Assembly: GCA_030849075.1 (NCBI GenBank)
Contig: JASAOO010003383.1
Location: 1-50,725 of the forward strand
Direction of reading: 5' to 3'
Length of the DNA: 50,725 nucleotides
From: Zelonia costaricensis
Lineage: Eukaryota; Euglenozoa; Kinetoplastea; Trypanosomatida; Trypanosomatidae
Part shown: positions 29,778 to 38,878 of the stretch, in pieces
Position numbering within the stretch: the first letter of the stretch is position 1
Layout: each line of letters begins with the position of its first letter
Made by a program: the position numbers and the translations under genes
The notes under the pieces: generated by a model
Database searches by the model: none
The model's input: only the letters and a program-made list of their open reading frames with translations
Told to the model about the DNA's origin: nothing

Positions 29778-31049
29778 GGCAAATCACGTCGAGAAAAAAT
29801 GATGCTGAGAAGGGGGAGGGGGGAAGGTGGAAGGAGTGGGGAGAATGCTGCGAACGCCGAACACGCTGTGTTAGGCGAGGTGTGAGTACTGGTCCGGCGG
29901 CGGACGCGCAAGTGTGATTGGGTCGTGTTTCGGCGGCGTTCGCGTCAAGGAAACCCTTATCGTTATTGTTTGGGCGCAGAAGAGTGGATGCGGTGAGGTG
30001 GCAGGGAGGAGGTCATGAAGCGATCGCCATCTCTTTACGATGGTAGTAACGTAAACGGTGCGGTGGTGGCAACACCTTTAGCTGGATGGTCGGCCCCCTT
30101 TTTTGTTTTGTGACGACGCTCAGGTTCTCCACTTCGGCCTGCCGCTTCAACGTTGCTTTGTCAACTCACTCGCTGCCAGCCTACTGCGGCTCCCGACGAC
30201 TGGGCACGCTACACTGTGTTGTCTCATTTCGTGATTCGCACGTCGTTCGCATATTCGCTGCCAACTGGTAATAATTCTTTTTTTCTCTTCTTCCCTTTTT
30301 TTGACGCAGGTGTGCGCGTCGCCGGGCATGGCGAGGGCGAGGTAACAGAAAAACAAAAGTGAACAGACGGCGAACTGTGTGCGCTGGTGTCGCGCGCACG
30401 CGCACCAGCGTTCCACACACACACACACACAAACCACACATCAGCTGCGTCACCATCGTAGCACAGCGCGCGGTTGAAAACGGCCGGCGAGGCCAGCTAG
30501 AACAAACAAAGAAAAGAAGAACAGGCGTCGAGCGGAGGAGGTCGAGAAGGCGAAAGAAGGCATGAAGGGGGGAGGAATGGAGACTATAAGATGAATCACG
30601 GTTCAAGACGAGTGGGGCGTGAGACCGAGTACAGGCCGCACCTCCAGCAGACGCGCTGATGCCGTGGCCGCGGCCTCTTTTACCATCGCACACGGGTGCG
30701 CAGTCTCGTGGAGTGGCATGCAGGAATTCAGTCAAGGGGACAAGATCAGAAAGGCACGGAGAGAAGCGAGAGGATCAGGAGAGTGAACTCTTCAGGGGTG
30801 AAGACGTTAAGAAAGTGGGTACGTATGGCGGCTTCGAGCCGGGCCTCGAACAGGGAGCGAAGCTGCGCCGCACAACCTCCCTGCTTCTCAACAACGCTCC
30901 GAGCAGCTACAATACACCGTGTCGTACTGAGCATCACATCAGCGAAATCAAAAGTACAACGCCAGCATCAGTACCAAAAGAGAGGCATGTGACTGTTCCA
31001 TAGCGGCGGACTCGCCTCTCATGCACTCCTTTGGGGGGGAGGGGGGCAG
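29778..31049. other. Intergenic spacer
   Basis: Holds the 561-aa gene's 5' UTR, a CA run (about 30413-30432) and the leucine-rich-repeat gene's 3' UTR. A 62-codon minus-strand frame at 30746-30934 was considered and not accepted. Confidence 0.6.
29805..29844 (-). promoter_or_regulatory. Predicted spliced-leader acceptor, 561-aa gene
   Basis: Long uninterrupted C/T tract on the minus strand ending in CTTCTCAG, with AG at 29806-29805 and a 5' UTR of about 27 nt. One of the clearest acceptors in the window. Confidence 0.65.
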
Positions 31050-32387
31050 CTAGAGGGCTTTGCGGCACAGAATGCCGGTAATGGTGCGCATTTGCGAGCG
31101 GCTGAGGGAGGTGCCGCGCACGGTGAGACGACACAGCAGTGGCGCCGAGGCGGCGAGCTGCTTCAGCCACACGGCGACCTTGTCGGTGATGCTCCTGTTG
31201 CCGCTCAGGTCGAGCACCTTCAGTCGGCGCAGGTAGGCGCGGCAGAAGAGGCACAGCACGCGAACCTCGTCATCTGCGAGGCCCGTCTTGGCGAGGTTGA
31301 GCGAGACGACGGTGTTGCGGCACCCCTCGAGAACGCCGAGGACGGCGATGAAGTGGCGCCGATGCTGCCCAAAGCTGGTGCAGCCTCTGAGGTTGACGTT
31401 CAGCTCCAAGGGCACGATGCTCATCTCCCGCAGCGCGACGACCGTCTCGGGGAACGCCATCCAGCTGCGCCCCACAGGTGCGACGAGCAGCGACGTCGGT
31501 GTCTCGGAGGCGGGCGACAGTGGCGATATGCGCTTGTGGGCGGCGAGGATGGCGCCAATCGTGCCGTTCTGCGTCGACTGGACGGCGCGCGCCAGTCGCT
31601 GGCGCACCACGGCGACCGGGCGCACCCCGATGACCTCGCAGCAACGCAGGTAGCGGCGCCGCACCCACGCCACGGCCTTCGCGACCTCGCGCGAAGGGTG
31701 CTGCAGCAGGAACGTTTCGAGCTCCTCCGGCTCGTCCTCGTCCTCGCCGCCGTCCACGTCCTCGCCGACGGAGGCCACGTCGTCGTCGGCCTGCACGAGC
31801 TCGTCGCCGTCCTCTGCCTCCTTCACCGACGACGCCGGTGCTTGCAGGCGCGACTGCAACGAGGACAGCGAGGAGGCGGAGGCCACCGGCGTGGCGAAGG
31901 GCGCCTCCGCCGCCGCCGTCGGCGTCGCCTCGCTCGCCCCCTCGTTCTCCGCCTCGCTGGTGAGCTGGGAGGCCCCCGACACCTGGGCGAGCCGCATCAC
32001 CGCCTCACCATACCGCCGCACGCGGACGTCGATGCGTTGCTGCAGGCTCTGCGTCACGGCGTTCTTTGCCAGCATGCAGGCCGTCTGAGAGTGGGCGCAC
32101 CACTGCTCATGCGTGCCAACAGTGGTGAGCTCTTCGAGGTAGAGCGGGTCGCCCGCGGCACCGCCTTTCCGCGCGCGGTCCCGCTGGCCCTGCCTCACCT
32201 GCAGCTCCACCACCTTGCACAGCCCAGGCAGCGCCGGCGCGCTTGCCGACGGGGTCGCGAGGCTGCTGGTGTCGGTCGCGCTCCTCAGACCGTTCTGAAA
32301 CACAAAGCGAAGCGCGTCGCCGGCACTGTAGCGGAGCAGACTGAACTCTTCGCGCGTTTCCTCCAGCGCCGGTGCTGTCGCCGCCAT
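31050..32387 (-). CDS. Leucine-rich-repeat protein
   Basis: Protein of 445 aa with an ATG start. The N-terminal 130 residues are mostly helical. A disordered stretch follows, with a strongly acidic block (EDGDELVQADDDVASVGED and on to DGGEDEDEPEELE, about 195-228). A helical part follows (VAKAVAWVRRRYLRCCEV). The C-terminal third has irregular leucine-rich repeats of ribonuclease-inhibitor type: PLELNVNLRGC, VVSLNLAKTGLADDEV, LKVLDLSGNRSITDKV and LCRLTVRGTSLSRSQ. Such repeats usually bind other proteins. Trypanosomatids carry many leucine-rich-repeat proteins, several of them flagellar or cytoskeletal, but no specific family is recognised here. Confidence 0.85.
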   Translation of the reverse strand: MAATAPALEETREEFSLLRYSAGDALRFVFQNGLRSATDTSSLATPSASAPALPGLCKVVELQVRQGQRDRARKGGAAGDPLYLEELTTVGTHEQWCAHSQTACMLAKNAVTQSLQQRIDVRVRRYGEAVMRLAQVSGASQLTSEAENEGASEATPTAAAEAPFATPVASASSLSSLQSRLQAPASSVKEAEDGDELVQADDDVASVGEDVDGGEDEDEPEELETFLLQHPSREVAKAVAWVRRRYLRCCEVIGVRPVAVVRQRLARAVQSTQNGTIGAILAAHKRISPLSPASETPTSLLVAPVGRSWMAFPETVVALREMSIVPLELNVNLRGCTSFGQHRRHFIAVLGVLEGCRNTVVSLNLAKTGLADDEVRVLCLFCRAYLRRLKVLDLSGNRSITDKVAVWLKQLAASAPLLCRLTVRGTSLSRSQMRTITGILCRKAL

Positions 32388-32414
32388 TGTCCTCGCAAAT
32401 TGCGGACGTCAGGG

Positions 32415-32468
32415 CTGCGGTCAACGGGTTCGGAAACGAAAAGAGAAGAAAAAAAAAGCGGCGAAGAG
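32415..32468 (-). promoter_or_regulatory. Predicted spliced-leader acceptor, leucine-rich-repeat gene
   Basis: Sense-strand T9 and CTTCTCTTTTCG are followed by GACCGCAG with AG at 32416-32415, giving a 5' UTR of about 27 nt. Confidence 0.6.
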
Positions 32469-33885
32469 ATGCAGCAAGGCTTTTCCCAGATGCTGTGGGG
32501 GAGGGGGGGGAGGGGGAAAGGCGGAAGGACAAGCACCAGCTCCGCGGCAGAAACACAAGAGAAGAGGGTGAGCCGCTTGACACTACACAAAGTGAGACGA
32601 GGCAACAGAGAAGGAGGGTAGGAGCGCGAGATCCGGAGATGGAGGGAAGAGGAGCAGGGAGGAGAGAGGGGAGGGGGGGGCCAACAACAACAATAAAACA
32701 GAAAAACTCAGAAAAGAACAGAGGAGGTGCCGCTGCGTGAGTAGGTGTCATATGGGTGCACGTGTTGAGCGAGTCGACGTGCGTCGCCGGCTGCGCGGCA
32801 CAAGGTCCGCACGGACGCACGCACAACACGTGGAAGGAAAGAAAAAGTGACACAAAGAGGACAACCCGAGAAGTTAGACCACGCAGATGTACTCACGGCA
32901 GGGGAACAGCTTTACTTGAGGCTTGCCTTGATCGTGTGCATACAAAGGCTGGGCAGAGGGGGGGGAGGTTATGTGTATCTCGGCGAGACGGTGACAAGAA
33001 GAGAGTGGCGCTTCGCCAGGGAAAGGTGGTGGGCCAACTCACGAGATGCGTCGGACCTCGTTCTCAGAGTTTGGTGTGGTGAAGCAGCAGTGCTAGAGCT
33101 GATAGTACACCAAACAGCGTATAGGTACGCCCTGAATGGGCGTGTGTGAAAAAAGGGGGCGATGAAGAGGGTGTGGTGTGTATGTATGCGAAACTGAGTA
33201 CGCCAATCCGCGCAATGCGCGATGCGCCAGTGGGAGGGGGAGGGGGGGGAGAGCTGAGAAACCTAGCAAACGAGGAAAAGGCAATGGATGTGTCCAGTGG
33301 AACGTCGCAGCCCCTCTCGCGTTTGTGTGTCGCGCTGCGTGCACCAGCGCTATCGAGCAGAATGCGGAGAGGAGGAGGGGTGGAATGGAGAGGGGGGCAG
33401 AACTCATGGACGTTGCGAAGAGCAGCTGTGTAGGAGGCGCGGCACTTCTACGAGAATGAGTAGCAAGCGGAACAGAGGACGCAAGGAAGACGCCGTGCTC
33501 AGTGAAAGTGGGAGTTTCAGAGTAGACGAAGCCACGCTCCTCTGCTGCAGCACTGCGCACCCGGCTGCTAGGCGAGAGGGAAAGCAGACGTCCTTATTCT
33601 TCTTCGGGACGTGGCGGCGCACGATAACGGATGGGGCACCTCCCTCTCACACACGTGACGCCTCGTCTGCCTCAGGTGCCGTGTTATCGCTTGCTTTTTG
33701 GTTTGTCTGATTACGGCAGTGCGTACATGGACTGTTTTGCTAGTGTACATACAAGAGCGGAAAAGAACGTGACGCACATGCACACACAACGCCCCTCAAA
33801 AATAGGACCAAAGGGCGTGGTGTCGAGAAAAGACAGCCAGCGCTGAGAGCTGGCGATCCGCAGACGAGCACTTCGATGCCCCTTT

Positions 33886-33899
33886 GGGGGGGGGGGGGG
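33886..33899. repeat. G14 homopolymer
   Basis: Fourteen G on the plus strand, read directly, in the NME7 3' flank. Confidence 0.9.
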
Positions 33900-34160
33900 C
33901 TTTCATGAGCACTGTGAGGGTAATGAGGGGCTCCCCCCTCCCCGCCCCCACCTCGACCCCATGTGCTCCCCGTTGTTTGAACCTGGCAGGTGCCACACGG
34001 GTAGTCGCACCGAACGCGTGGCTCATCACGCGTTTGTGTGCAACGTGGCGTGTTTGCACGGCACTACGGGGTGCGGCGGCTTTTCTCACGTAGACCTGTC
34101 CATAACAGCAGATCCACACGCAACACAGCCTCAAGTCATGGAGAAGGCTGCAGCTGTGAC

Positions 34161-35192
34161 TCAGTCGTGGAAGAAGAAGTTGGCGTATATGGGGCCGTCA
34201 GTGGGCAGGTCGCAGCAGTGCACGGCGTTCTGCACCTCGCTCAGCCCGTAGCGCGCACGAATCGACGTGGGGGCGAGCTTCTTGGCAATCACGGTGTCGT
34301 ACGGGCCGCAGACGCCGCGCACGAGCTCGACGACGTTGGACAGCTCATCTAGCGAGACGACCTGCACCACCCAGCTCGTGCCCACGAAGCCGCCCACGGT
34401 CCCCTCCAGGTCCGGCAGCACGCCGCGGTACGCCTCCATGAACTCGTGCGCCGCGGCGCGGCTCATGGTGACGGTTGTCAGCGCCGTCGGCTCCAGCCCT
34501 GCGTCGAGCAGCTGCTGCATGGCGCTGCCGCCCTGGCCGGCGCGGGTGAGGTGGGGCTTGAGCACCACAATGGAGCTGTTCGGCTCATTAAACACAGCGA
34601 GCGGCTTCTTCTTGGCGAGCTGCGCGAGGCGGGCCCACGTCGCCGCCTGCTCCGTGTCCTTGGCCGTGCACGTGCCGCTTGCCCGCTCCACAAAGTCGAA
34701 GCCCTTCTCCACCGCACTGTCGCGCGAGCAGAGCGCCACGACAATGCGCGAGTTTGTCAGCTGCTCAGGCAGGTCAAACTCCGCCACCGTTTCCGCCCGC
34801 ACCCAGACCAGCTCGACATCCGTGATGGCAAAGCGGCACTCTTCGGCGAGGATGGCAAGGTAGCGGCCCAGCGACGGGAAGACGTCCTCGGCTATGATGA
34901 CGGTCGTCAGCTCAGCGTTCTGGGCGCACAGCTGCCGCGTCACCTCGTCCGCGTACGCCGTGAGGGTTGTCGCTTTGCCAAAGAGCATCAGCGTCGCACC
35001 GACCGTGAAGGCGGAGGCGGGCAGGTCGATGGGCGTGCGCTTGAGGTACAGCCGCCCGCTTGGCGCCTCCATCAGCTCCATCGTGCTGCTCTCGTAGAAG
35101 TAGCGCAGAATAAGTTGTCGGGGAATCGGGGCGCCGGGGTCCTGCTGCTGAGCCCGGAAGGCCATGCGGGGGTCCAGCGTCGAGGTAGCCAT
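34161..35192 (-). CDS. NME7: NME7 homologue (DM10 and two NDP-kinase modules), axonemal
   Basis: Protein of 343 aa from the ATG at 35192; the 163 upstream codons in the same frame translate a pyrimidine tract and are rejected. A DM10 domain spans about 24-92 (RYFYESSTMELME, LYLKRTPIDLP, LMLFGKATTL). The first NDK module (about 95-200) is strongly eroded, with no recognisable active-site signature. The second (about 205-343) is well kept, with IVVLKPH (208-214) and QNAVHCCDLPTDGPI (321-335), close to human NME7 QNAVHCTDLPEDG. His325 is the expected phospho-histidine. Human NME7 is 376 aa with the same order. NME7 is a ciliary protein found inside axonemal microtubules and also a regulator of gamma-tubulin complexes. 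DM10 is the likely microtubule-binding part. The call is strong. Confidence 0.95.
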   Translation of the reverse strand: MATSTLDPRMAFRAQQQDPGAPIPRQLILRYFYESSTMELMEAPSGRLYLKRTPIDLPASAFTVGATLMLFGKATTLTAYADEVTRQLCAQNAELTTVIIAEDVFPSLGRYLAILAEECRFAITDVELVWVRAETVAEFDLPEQLTNSRIVVALCSRDSAVEKGFDFVERASGTCTAKDTEQAATWARLAQLAKKKPLAVFNEPNSSIVVLKPHLTRAGQGGSAMQQLLDAGLEPTALTTVTMSRAAAHEFMEAYRGVLPDLEGTVGGFVGTSWVVQVVSLDELSNVVELVRGVCGPYDTVIAKKLAPTSIRARYGLSEVQNAVHCCDLPTDGPIYANFFFHD

Positions 35193-35969
35193 GGCTGAGT
35201 AGGGACGAGCAGGCACTAGAGGGCGTCGAAACAACAGAGAACTGCTTGGGTGGGGTGGAGGGTGGGGTGGGGGAAGGAGCAAGAAGGAAAAGTCGCAGGG
35301 AAGGGAGGGGTGGTGTGAGAGGGTGGAGGGGGGGGGAGGGGGCGAGACCGCAGAGTCGTCTCCCACAGCCGGCAGTCCCGCGACACGAGCCCAGACGCGG
35401 CGCTGATGCAGCGGATTCATGAGCTGCGCGCAACACAGACATACATGCAAAGAGCTCATGACATGAACGGAGCGTAGACAAGCGCGACTTGTTTTTGTTG
35501 TAAGTGTTTTTTGAGCTGACAGGTCATGGTGAGGTTTGCTGCGAAGAGGAGGGAGGCCTCCACACAGTGTAGCGAGTGAAGGTCGACTCGTGCAGCCACA
35601 AAGCGACTGCATCTTGCGGGATGTTGACCTGATTTGTGATGCGCAACAATGTGCGTGGGCATCTGGTGCACTTTTCTGTTTCATCTAGAGCAGCAGTGAA
35701 GGGTCAAGGCTAAACCCCCTCATTGTGGCATCGCTTCCCCCTTTTACTGTTGTTTTCTGTACACGGCGTCACGCAAGGCTGCCGGCAAGGGGCAGCGTCC
35801 ACACCGCATGAGGACGCACAACGAGGAGCAGCACCACAATAAGGAGTAAGTGGCAGGGGCGCCTGCGGAACATGCGGATCTAGAGTGCACGTCGAGGAAA
35901 ACAAAATCTAAGCGCAACACGTCTAGCCAAAAGCCACCATGGATGTACACCTACAAGTTGCGGTGCTCG
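35193..35969. other. Intergenic spacer
   Basis: Holds the NME7 5' UTR and a G-rich plus-strand block (about 35248-35345, quadruplex-prone), then the 3' UTR of the coiled-coil gene. No gene seen. Confidence 0.6.
35242..35318 (-). promoter_or_regulatory. Predicted spliced-leader acceptor, NME7 gene
   Basis: Long C-rich/pyrimidine tract on the minus strand ending CCCAAGCAG, with AG at 35246-35245 and 35243-35242, giving a 5' UTR of about 49 nt. It supports the inner ATG at 35192, because splicing here removes the upstream open frame. Confidence 0.6.
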
Positions 35970-36518
35970 TCACCGCACACGCTTTGCGATCTTGCGGAGT
36001 CGATCGGCCTCCATGTGAGCCCGCTTCAACTCGTGCTCGAGCTTCTCCCTCTTGCGCGTCAGGTCGACGAGCTCGCGCTGCCGCTGCTTCGCGGCGTTCG
36101 CGTTCTGCTGCATGTGCTCCCGGAACTCCTTCATGTCCGCCGAGCTCTTGGCCGACATGCTGGCCACCGCATTCTTGACCTTCTCGGTCCTCTCGTGCAG
36201 CACCTCGGCCCGCTCCGTGTCGCGCGCCCGCTGCTCGTCCAGCAGTCGCGCCCGCGCGTTGAACTGAACAATGTCCTCCTCCTGCCGGGCGAGGTAGTGC
36301 CACAGAGCATCCACCATCTCTGGTGGCAGACGCGCCGCTGACATGCTCGCAACGCCGCCGCCGGCAAGGTCACCGTACCCCAGCCGCCGCAGCGACTCGT
36401 GCAGGGCGACCACGTTCATGTTGACGCACTCGCTCTGCCGCACCCGGTCCTCCTCGAGGTCGGCGCATTCTGGAAACTGCTGGTCCAGCAGCGAAACCTG
36501 TTCCACCTCGGCCTGCAT
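35970..36518 (-). CDS. Coiled-coil protein, possible ADIP/SSX2IP-like
   Basis: Protein of 182 aa from the first ATG at 36518 (the longer frame opens with TTG). Residues 30-52 (ECVNMNVVALHESLRRLGYGDLA) resemble the short N-terminal motif of ADIP/SSX2IP proteins, where a helix ends in a LGF/LGY turn. A linker follows, then helix PPEMVDALWHYLARQEEDIVQF, comparable in position to the second helix of that domain. From about 70 to 178 the protein is a continuous charged coiled coil ending in a basic tail (KRVR). At 182 aa it is far shorter than vertebrate SSX2IP (614 aa). SSX2IP is a centrosome and ciliary-base protein. The match is by pattern only and could be a generic coiled coil. Confidence 0.85.
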   Translation of the reverse strand: MQAEVEQVSLLDQQFPECADLEEDRVRQSECVNMNVVALHESLRRLGYGDLAGGGVASMSAARLPPEMVDALWHYLARQEEDIVQFNARARLLDEQRARDTERAEVLHERTEKVKNAVASMSAKSSADMKEFREHMQQNANAAKQRQRELVDLTRKREKLEHELKRAHMEADRLRKIAKRVR

Positions 36519-36561
36519 GCGTACGTGCGCCGTGCAGCGCGTCAACGTTCAAGACACAACA

Positions 36562-36588
36562 CTGGAAGGATGAAAAAAAAAAAAAGAA
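36562..36588 (-). promoter_or_regulatory. Predicted spliced-leader acceptor, coiled-coil gene
   Basis: Sense-strand T13 followed by CATCCTTCCAG, with AG at 36563-36562 and a 5' UTR of about 43 nt. Confidence 0.65.
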
Positions 36589-36628
36589 CTCTCTAGTACG
36601 AGCGCCGATAGCAAACGGAGGGAGTCTC

Positions 36629-36649
36629 TGTGTGTGTGTGTGTGTGTGT
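36629..36649. repeat. GT dinucleotide repeat
   Basis: About ten TG units, read directly. Confidence 0.95.
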
Positions 36650-37164
36650 CGGTCTCTGCTACTAGGTGTGGAATCGCCAGTGCATTCTGGCAAGGAGTGT
36701 TGCAGGTGGAAATGGACAATTCGAAATACAAGTGAAGCGACGGTGAACACAGTGGGTTCCGTCCCGAGTCACGCACGCCGTAGGCGGTTTCAGACATCAA
36801 AAGCACGAGGAGTGCGTGAAGTAGCGCGCCGAACGCACTGCAGTGACCACCTCAAGTCCAGCGAGCTACGCACCGTGGTTGTGAGATGGTGCGTATATGT
36901 GTGTGCGCCTTTTTACTTGCCTTTTATGTTGATACCTCTTCGGCGGTGCGCGAAACGACCGCAACCCTGCCCGCTAATCGACTCCATTCCACCTGACTCG
37001 AGCGTGGAGGTTGCGCCTCAACAAGCAAGCGGAACGCAGCACAGCATCGAGAACCAAAGAACGGGACTTAGCGGGGGAGGGGGGGGGCGGGGCGAAGACG
37101 ACGCGCTGTGTTTCGATTACCGAGCAGCTCTGCCACACTTGCGAGATCAGCAGCTCCACCGAAG

Positions 37165-37854
37165 TCATTCCTCGAAGGTCAGAAGGCAGCCACGCGCGGT
37201 TCGCCCGAAATGCGGGCCCTCGTCGAGCACCTTGCAGCGGTCGTTGTTGTTCTTCTCACCGCCGGCGTCGTGCACTGGCGCGAGACTCGACTTCCGTGAC
37301 GTGGCCGATGTCCCCCTTATCTCCTGCGCCGCGCTGGACTGTCCATGCTGCTTCCAGGCCGGCCCCCGCCCGCCCTCTGCTTCGCTCCGCCACCCGATCG
37401 CCTCCAGCAGCGTTTCGGGGTCGTAGCCGCTGACCGTCTGTGCCAGCTTCGGGCCCGCAGCCAGGAGCAGCACTGCGTATAAGATCGGTGGCACCACCGC
37501 TCGCAGTACCACGGAAGTGCAGTAGAGCAGGCACATCTGTAAGATGAAGTCGAGAGCGAGGTGCTCGCATACGACTCCAGCCGCAAAAAAGCGCCCCACA
37601 TCGGCGCACGTCAACCACGCCTCCCTCGCCGTCGCTCGCTTACGCCGCGCCGACTGCGGCCCAGCGGCACGCGTGGCACGAAGCCACAGCAGCAGACTCC
37701 ATACGAGCTGGAGCGCAAGGTAGACGCCAATAGTGCTCTTGCCGAGCATCGGCAGCGCACCCAGTGACAGGGCCGCCATTAAGCCGAGGGAGAAGCGGAA
37801 GGCGGCGTTTTTCAGCGGAGGCTGCGTGAGCCCCTCCACGAGGAGGTTCAACAT
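37165..37854 (-). CDS. Multipass membrane protein, 229 aa, unknown (TMEM33-like layout)
   Basis: ATG at 37854 chosen because the frame upstream of it translates spacer sequence. Hydrophobic segments lie at about 20-37, 43-58, 92-110 and 113-135, with a basic loop (SARRKRATAREA) between the second and third. The last 90 residues are hydrophilic and disordered. The spacing of a short hydrophobic pair, basic loop and second hydrophobic pair recalls TMEM33/Pom33-type endoplasmic reticulum and nuclear-pore membrane proteins, with weak residue similarity (PMLG and the YAVLLLAAGPKLAQTV end of the last helix). I cannot confirm this. An upstream ORF overlaps its start codon. Confidence 0.82.
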   Translation of the reverse strand: MLNLLVEGLTQPPLKNAAFRFSLGLMAALSLGALPMLGKSTIGVYLALQLVWSLLLWLRATRAAGPQSARRKRATAREAWLTCADVGRFFAAGVVCEHLALDFILQMCLLYCTSVVLRAVVPPILYAVLLLAAGPKLAQTVSGYDPETLLEAIGWRSEAEGGRGPAWKQHGQSSAAQEIRGTSATSRKSSLAPVHDAGGEKNNNDRCKVLDEGPHFGRTARGCLLTFEE

Positions 37855-37895
37855 GGTGTTTCGTTTTGCTTGGCAGCGGCGCGCCCAAAGGCCAT
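37848..37895 (-). CDS. Upstream ORF overlapping the 229-aa gene start
   Basis: A 15-codon frame, MAFGRAAAKQNETPC, begins with ATG at 37895 and stops with a TGA that overlaps the second codon of the main frame. It lies downstream of the predicted acceptor AG at 37924-37923, so it would be in the mature mRNA and could lower translation of the main frame. Whether it is used depends on the true trans-splice site. Confidence 0.35.
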   Translation of the reverse strand: MAFGRAAAKQNETPC

Positions 37896-38878
37896 AGCTA
37901 TCTGGTCGACTGCGGTTTCGCCCTAGTATGCGGCATGCGACGGGATTGGTGTACCGGGAGGAGGGAGGGATGGGGGGGGGGGCGGTAGGTAGGCAGGTAC
38001 GGAAGGAGGCGCAAGAGGAGGTCGTGAAGTGAAAGCGGAAAAGACGCGTGCAAGGGCAGTCGGTTGCGACGCACGCCACGGAGACGCGGGGATTTGCCAA
38101 GTGAAGCACCAAACAGTGTCATCCTGTTTGACAAGAGGCAGCGTAGGCGGCCGACAAAGGGGGCGGGAGGGAGCAGGCCGGCCGGATGTGCAAAGAGCTA
38201 CGCGATCTTGCGCGATTCCCAGAGAGCCCTCGCGTGGCCTTCGGCGTAATCGCTTCGGCCCGGTTTGCAAGACCAGACATGGCTCACACGTACGTCTTTC
38301 AAAGCGCTTTTTGTGTGTTTGTGTTCCGCACATTTTGGGGGACCTGTATAGGCAGCGCGTGCGGCAGTGCTGCAAAGCGCACCTGCTGGGAGGTGAGTGG
38401 AGGAGACGAAGGACGTCGAGAAGACGGGGAAGGGCGGAGAGAAAGTGTGTGCAGCACTTCTTTCCGCATCCTGACCCAGCCCGCACTCGACCGGTCCCCC
38501 TCCCCCCTACCCTTTCTGCCCTCTCAGTCTTGTCGGCTTCCACACAGATGAGCGCGATCGCCACGGTGATGGGTAGTTTACATCGACAGCGCCCGTCGCA
38601 CTGGAGAACAACCTGACACAATCACAGACACACACACAAACAAAAGGCTAGGAAGTCACCGAAACACCAAGACAGATGGAAGCAGAGAGACTGACTTCAC
38701 CTAGCCCACCCAACAAGGCGCGAAACAACAAAAATGAAAAAGAAGAGAGGACGTGGTGTGGCAGCACGTCACGTGTCCCAAAGGCGCCTCATCGAGGTCT
38801 GGTGAACTGGTCTCGTGGCCACGGTGGACCCGGGGAGGAAGCGTTGACAGGGCATCGGCACCGTTGCTTGGCACACGA
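37855..38878. other. Intergenic spacer
   Basis: Holds the membrane-protein 5' UTR with the upstream ORF, a G-rich plus-strand stretch (about 37958-37984) and the calcyphosin-like gene's 3' UTR. No other gene seen. Confidence 0.6.
37923..37981 (-). promoter_or_regulatory. Predicted spliced-leader acceptor, 229-aa membrane protein gene
   Basis: Sense-strand C-rich tract, then CATACTAG with AG at 37924-37923, leaving a 5' UTR of about 68 nt that includes an upstream ATG. Confidence 0.45.

Larger units (their letters stand above)
32388..34160. other. Intergenic spacer
   Basis: Holds the leucine-rich-repeat gene's 5' UTR, purine-rich plus-strand tracts to about 32720, a G14 run (33886-33899), and the NME7 3' UTR. 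No gene seen. Confidence 0.6.
36519..37164. other. Intergenic spacer
   Basis: Holds the coiled-coil gene's 5' UTR, a GT run (36629-36649) and the 3' UTR of the 229-aa membrane protein gene. No gene seen. Confidence 0.6.

Noticed and set aside
30746..30934. 62-codon minus-strand frame with a presequence-like N-terminus and a helical C-terminus
   Set aside because: No acceptor AG lies between the nearest pyrimidine tract and its ATG; the first AG is inside the frame. Third-position composition of its first third is not gene-like and no family is recognised.
35193..35684. N-terminal extension of NME7 in the same frame
   Set aside because: The extension translates a pyrimidine tract containing the predicted acceptor; the DM10 domain begins soon after the inner ATG.
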